Positions 58,948 to 64,000 of a stretch of 64,000 nt of DNA are shown one piece after another. The DNA is taken from positions 28,888,499-28,952,498 of the forward strand of contig JANAVB010015600.1 in assembly GCA_029216955.1 (NCBI GenBank), read 5' to 3'. Each line of letters begins with the position of its first letter. Within the stretch, counting starts at the first letter, position 1. The translations under genes were made by a program, and so were the position numbers. This DNA is from Iris pallida (taxonomy: Eukaryota; Streptophyta; Magnoliopsida; Asparagales; Iridaceae). The notes below the pieces were generated by a model. That model was given only the letters and a program-made list of their open reading frames with translations. It was not told where the DNA came from and ran no database searches.

Positions 58948-59631
58948 TCATGCAATGGGTGTAGGAGGCAAGGTCTGCTCGATAGAAAGAGAGTCCCTAG
59001 GTTGCGGCGTGGCAGGTGTTGCTGGGATAGGTGCTCTGTTATAATGGGGAGATAAGAGGCAGTTCTTTACCCGATGTTCAGCGGATCCACATGCCAAACA
59101 TTGTCCCAATCTCTTGCGGCAACTAACGGTCTGATGACCAGGCCTCTTGCAGTATTCACAAGCCAATAGCCTCTTACGACAAGACTGCCGGAAAGTAGAG
59201 TACTTGATGGGACCCAAATATCTTCTAGATTCAGGGGTATATCTCCTAGGGTGAGGTTCCGCTCCAACTTGGTTTAAGATAGCTAAGGCTACATCATTGA
59301 CGTTCTTCATGTCTTCTCTCGTGATATTCATCTGTTCATGCTGGGCTTCAACTTGAGCTTTCTGGAACTCCAGGATTTCTTGGAATAGGACAACCATTTG
59401 GGAGGTGTTTGCTGGTACTGGTGGAGCAACAGGAATGGGTACTTCCCCAAGGAAATGCAACTCAGTTTGAGAAGAGGTAGGAATCGCTAGTGTAGTGAAA
59501 ACTTCACTGGATGCATTATGGGGACGGTCAATTAGCTGCGAGGGAATAAACCCTGGACTTGGTTGAGGAGATGGGGTATGATCCGGAGATAACACCTCAT
59601 CACCAGCAGGATTGGTCTTGTCAATGGCCAT
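58948..59631 (-). pseudogene. Gypsy gag remnant with two CCHC knuckles
   Basis: A 227-aa frame from MAIDKTNPAGDEV. A Pro-rich N-terminus and a helical segment (EILEFQKAQVEAQHEQMN, about residues 88-105) lead to CEYCKRPGHQTVSC and CLACGSAEHRVKNC (about residues 165-195), two good C-x2-C-x4-H-x4-C zinc knuckles for RNA binding. The large capsid (retrotransposon gag) domain expected between helix and knuckles is missing; at 227 aa it is about half the usual size. The frame itself is open. Confidence 0.8.
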
Positions 59632-59781
59632 TCTCTGGAAGGTTTAAGATGCACACATAAGCAAGGTAACCTACCAATCTATAATCAAACAAAAATATTT
59701 ATTTATATATAATTCGGTCCTATGTTGTGACAAATCAATGTTCTAATTGTTTCTAAGTATGTTTTTCTAAGTTGTTGTTTG

Positions 59782-59808
59782 GACCTGCATGGGCCACCAC
59801 TAAAAACA
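59782..59808 (-). other. Gypsy primer-side sequence (PBS candidate)
   Basis: The plus strand reads GACCTGCATGGGCCACCAC then TAAAAACA, next to the LTR start TGTCACGACC. In element sense TGGTGGCCCATGCAGG lies about 9 bases inside the LTR. It is nearly the same as the LARD sequence at 20,152-20,178 and unlike the iMet PBS at 11,005. Confidence 0.5.
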
Positions 59809-62487
59809 TGTCACGACCCGATCCCAAATAATTGGGTCGAACCGGATCATGCCCAGCCTGCACCGTTGTTGAGACGGCGGCAGTAAGCTGTTCCATTAGC
59901 AGGTAATCCACAACAACATCTAAATTTGTCACAACTCAAAATTCGAAAAATGAAATTTTATTAAACTTGAAATAAGTACAACTGGAATGTGAAAGAACTG
60001 AATTAAAAGCTGAAGTCAAATTATAAAATTCTAAACAACAAATCTAGAAACAGAAAATATAGCTAAGTGTTCGGCACGCCGGCCTCAAGTCCAGCGTCCT
60101 CCAACAGGGTACAGAACTGGGTCAAAATTAGCTGCTGTATAGTATAACAGCTCAGCATCCTCAATGTTCCCTAAAAATGTTATCTCCAGTCAGGAGGGAG
60201 CAAAGTACAATTCATGCTAATTTAAACAGTTAAAATAAATAATAGAATCATGCACTTTTAAACAGTTTAGAAATGACCAGTTTCAGCAGTAAAACAGTGT
60301 GATTTGAACAGGCAATGAAATATGACCGGCTTGGATTTGTTACAGTAAAGGATATGGAATTTGTTACAGTAAAGTTACAGTATGGTCATACTCATTACAC
60401 TATTCCCCCAGTCCCCAGTAGTTACAGTGCTCTCAGAGAGAGTTTCGTGTTTGCATCGTGGTTTAAACTTGCAGTAAAGTGATTAATTAAATAACTGTAA
60501 ACTAACACAAACTATACTTGCCTCAAAATGGACTTGACTGGAGAGGATGAAGACTTCGAGACGGAAATTCAGAATCGTCCTCGAATTCCTACATTCGAGA
60601 AATTGACTCAGATTCCAGGTTTACCAATCTAGCTACGCTAGTTGAAATCTCTATTTGTGTCCTAATCCAATTTTAATTCTTTATTAAACAAAACACGAAA
60701 ATACGATTATTTGTGCGTTGATTTAATTCGAGGGAAAAGATCGTTTTATACTTTGTATTTGGAAAACACGTCGATACCAGATTAATTGATTAAAACTTTA
60801 TATTTTCATAATTTATAAATATAAAACTAATTTCTTATTTAGTGAGAAATACATGATTTTTAATTAATATAAAACTGATAGATTTTAGGTGAGAAAATCT
60901 TAATTATTTTTATACGAAAATATTTTTTATTAAATTTATTCGAACGCTACAAAAACTCGCAAAGTCAGCAACAACCAAAATCTATGCTACCAATTCATAG
61001 TTACAGACCAACAGCCAGCTGGGCTTATGCCCATTACAATTTATTTACATAAATTGAAATAAGACAAAAACTGCCGTTAGTCCTAAACTTTAAATAAATT
61101 AAATAATTAAATAAATAATAAAAATAAAGTAATCATGACTAGTCTCAGATATGGTCCAATCCTCAACTAGGCTAATGCCTCAACGTCCGGGCGAAGCCGG
61201 TTTCGTTTGCACTTAGCCGGGGCCCATTGACCGATACGGTCGTCGCCCAAAACCAAATATTAAATAAAATTCTGAAATCCATTTTAAATTCATTTTTAAA
61301 ATATTCTAGAATTTACGAAAAAATCCGGCAGCATCTCCTCTGTTTTTGGTCAACCCAAAAACTGGGAATTGCGCCGATAATTTTCCTGCAAATCTCAAAC
61401 CAGGGAATCCCAAATATGTATATATATAATAATCCACAACCAATCCACAGATAAATTCGGAACGACCCGAATAATTTCGGAAGTCCGATTCCAAACCAAA
61501 AACGTCACAGAATGCTACCGGAAAAATCCGGGAAGCCAAAATATACCAAAAACCAATTCCCAAAATATTCCGGAAATCCCAAAATAATCCACAGAACCTT
61601 TCCGAAGGTTCCGAAAAAATACGACGTCGCTAAAACCGAATTCCCAAGGGGAACCGGGGACCATTCTTATCACAGACTTGTAAAGAAAAGGGCGGGACAG
61701 GGGTTATACCTCAGGTTGCTCGGCTAGAGCTCTCAGATGATAAATAATAGAAGAGAAAAGGAGATCCGGACAGCAATGTAAACCCGGGACATCGTCCAAC
61801 TGAAACTCAGCTCCTGGCCGGGAACGGAAAGTCCCAGAACACGGATCGGGGCGCGGGGGTCGCAGCGGACAGCGGCAACGCTGTCACAGGACCTCGAAAC
61901 AGCGGATCGGGGAGCTGTGCTCGGCCGGGGATGAAGGGGAAAACCGGCGATGGGCGCTGGCCAGGGGAGTCGGGCTGACCGGAGGGGCGCACGGGCTAGG
62001 GCACGCGCCGGGAGCTGGAGAGGCTGGATCGGGGGCTTGGCAGGGTCGGGCGACCGGAAGTGGGGCGCGGGGGTCGCTGCCCCAGGGAGGGGGCCCGCTG
62101 GATGGGCGGCGAACGGCTAGGGAAGCCGGCGTCGGGTCGAAGCGCGGGGCGCGGCCAGTGGGTGGCTGTGGGGCGACGACGGGAGGTTGTCCGCGCGGCT
62201 TCGGGAGGAAGGGGTTTCGGTTCTGGAAAATCGAAAGAGAGAGGGAAGCAATTCTTCTCTGAAGAAGAATTCGTGAGGAAGTTGGTAGGAATATTGTGGA
62301 GGGGAAGTTGTGAGAGTGGGGGTTATATGGTGGGGGTGTAAGAGGAGAAGTGTTCTGGAGGGGAGTTATAAGGAAAAGTGGGTTGTAGAGTTGTGTTTGG
62401 GAGAAGATGAAGTGGAGAAAAAGGAGGAGAGAGGGTGTACGTGGGTGTGAGGGAGTTGGGAGAGTGCTGGTCCGTGGACCAGCTCCA

Positions 62488-62524
<37 letters not shown>

Positions 62525-62696
62525 AATCAGATTTCAAAGGAAGGGTTTGGACTCGGGTCTGGGTTCGGAAATTGGGTCTGGGCTCGGGTCTGGGTTCGCC
62601 AACAAAAGCCATGAATTAATTTTGAAATAATTTCCAAGCCAATTAATAATAATAATAATAATAATAATAATTAACCAAAGAAATTTGGGTTTCACA
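59809..62696 (-). repeat. Gypsy right (5') LTR, 2888 bp
   Basis: Matches the left LTR throughout, with a longer T tract (about 62,491-62,520) and a shorter (TAA)n run (62,643-62,671). It has the same TATA-like site near 62,322 and the same GC-rich leader. Confidence 0.92.
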
Positions 62697-62714
62697 GCAC
62701 GTGCACATATGCTA

Positions 62715-62778
<64 letters not shown>

Positions 62779-63029
62779 TATAGGTATATATTAAATATAT
62801 CTAGGTATATTTAGTTATTATATATATTAACAAAAAAATACAAATAAACCCAAAAACCGAATAAACCGAAAACCGAACCGATTTAATTCGGTTCGGTTCG
62901 GTTCGGTTCGGTTCGATTCAGTTATTCACCAATTCGATTCGATTTCGGTTCGGTTTCGGTCCAATTCAATTTTTGGTTATTCGGTTCGGTTGGAATCGAA
63001 TAAACCGAATACTCACTCCTAATTTTAAT

Positions 63030-64000
63030 ACAAACCACCCTCTCAGACTATTATTAGTAGTTTACTTTAGAAAGATTCCTTGTGTAGACTCAGTAATATG
63101 ATATCTTCCTCAACAATGTTTCCAAAGATGCCTGTAAGTGTACGTAAGTCCTATCTAGTGGTATGGTAGTAAGTACAGGATAATGCCTTGTAAGGAAGCA
63201 ATCTGTTGTATTAACGTATAAATTATGTATACTATCACATAATGAGTATAGTTATAAGTCGAGTGCTTCAGTGTGCTAATTGATTATATATGTACTCTAT
63301 AAAACTGATAGGAGGGTCTAGAACTGATACTGAAACAGAGTTTTTGAACCTTGCTTTAAGCAGCTTGCAGAAAATTCCATTAGTAACTATCAAATATTTG
63401 TTGAAGATATACGTTCTCTCTTCAGAACATAATATTGCGCCTCTTACCTCCGTGACCTCCGTGGACAAGACATTCACACATTCTCGATAAAAAGTCTAAT
63501 CATAAGACAAATTATAAGGATACATAACATTTTGATCGGGACTAGTCAGGATTAGGACTAGTCAGAATTTGAGAAAATTTTATTCGGACTATCAAAATAT
63601 TCCACTCAGGGGGCTGTCCAAACCCCACACCCCCCCAAACCCCAAAAATCAATCTCATTTCTAAATTTCACTCTCTTTCTTCACAAACCCTAACTTTCTT
63701 CTTCTTCTATCCATCTTCTTCTTCTCCACCATTTTCATTCTCACATCTCCATCAAAATTCTATTTTTTTTTTCTCATCATCATCTTCTTCTTCTTCTCCA
63801 CCATTTCCATCATCATCATCTCCATCAAAATCCTATTTTCCTTCTCTTTCCCAATTTCGATGGCACCCAAAAAATTAAATAAACCCTAAAATGCATGAAA
63901 ATAAAGGTTAAATACTTCTTTCCCCACAAAGAATGCATGAAAATAAACCCTAAAATGCATATTTCACTCTATTATCAAGATTGAAATAAACCCTAACATG
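63030..64000. other. Unassigned DNA, CT-rich leader-like towards the end
   Basis: 63,030-63,590 shows nothing recognisable. 63,600-63,850 is CT-rich with CAAACCCTAAC, CTTCTTCTTC and CTCCACCA words, like a gene or LTR leader on the plus strand. 63,880-63,990 repeats ATGCATGAAAATAAA and AACCCTAAAATGCAT. Any gene would start beyond the window. Confidence 0.35.

Larger units (their letters stand above)
52693..62696 (-). mobile_element. Gypsy (chromovirus, Tekay/Del-like) element, 10.0 kb
   Basis: LTRs begin TGTCACGA(T/C)CCGATCCC and end GGGTTTCACA. The target duplication GCACG is at 52,688-52,692 and 62,697-62,701. The interior carries gag, RT, RNase H and integrase relics on the minus strand. 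The LTRs are alike, with about 2% substitutions by eye in the first 750 bp. The polyprotein lacks a visible protease and much of Gag and has frame changes, so it cannot move on its own. Confidence 0.93.
51990..63021. mobile_element. hAT-type MITE split by a nest of later insertions
   Basis: Left end TAGGGGTGAGCATTATTCG at 51,990, right end CTCACTCCTA at 63,021, with the 8-bp target duplication ATTTTAAT at 51,982-51,989 and 63,022-63,029. Its own sequence is 51,990-52,176 and 62,778-63,021, matching the 479-bp copy at 29,072. The central AT run hosts two Helitrons, and one of them hosts a 10-kb gypsy element. Confidence 0.85.

Overview
The window is nuclear DNA of a flowering plant, most likely a eudicot. 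It has one intron-rich host gene, a heterotrimeric G-protein beta subunit close to Arabidopsis AGB1. The rest is mainly plant transposable elements: LTR retrotransposons, an L1-type LINE, an Au-like SINE, hAT-type MITEs and short Helitrons. No bacterial, phage or organellar gene set is present. Most long open frames are by-products of low-complexity or GC-rich LTR DNA.

Layout. 1-13.9 kb is a graveyard of Ty3/gypsy pieces: an LTR end at 3292, an integrase/chromodomain end at 3919-4405, a gag zinc-knuckle piece at 6.3-7.1 kb, a GC-rich LTR-like block at 7.1-10.5 kb, and an LTR with a tRNA-iMet-type primer site at 11.0-13.2 kb. 13,902-25,115 is one complete LARD-type element. It has two nearly identical 4.94-kb LTRs, only 1.34 kb of non-coding interior and the target duplication ATGAA, and it sits inside the zinc-finger end of a decayed LINE (13.2-13.9 and 25.1-25.5 kb).

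26,847-42,911 (+) is the G-beta gene. Six exons assemble by eye into an uninterrupted 379-codon frame with consensus splice sites. Intron 2 is 11.7 kb because it holds a 7.7-kb Ty1/copia element (27,384-35,049, TSD CGCTA) and a related solo LTR (37,136-38,649, TSD CATAT). The copia element carries a hAT-type MITE and, in its left LTR, a 604-bp foreign insert. Intron 3 carries an Au-like SINE.

Downstream lie an array of about 17 palindromic 31-bp units (43.8-44.4 kb), a gypsy-type solo LTR (44,963-48,165, TSD ATTAT), a decayed MITE invaded by a Helitron (48.8-49.7 kb), unrecognised DNA with a poly-G tract and a second palindrome array (51.5-51.85 kb), and a layered nest. In the nest, a hAT-type MITE (TSD ATTTTAAT at 51,982 and 63,022) contains an AT microsatellite with two short Helitrons. 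The second Helitron is split by a 10-kb chromovirus-like gypsy element (52,693-62,696, TSD GCACG).

The LARD and the coding gypsy element share their PPT-side and primer-side motifs. The LARD is therefore best read as a non-autonomous derivative of that lineage. The strongest odd signals are the two palindrome arrays, the LARD with LTRs more than three times its interior, and the duplication-flanked insert in the copia LTR. I found no convincing new multi-gene system.
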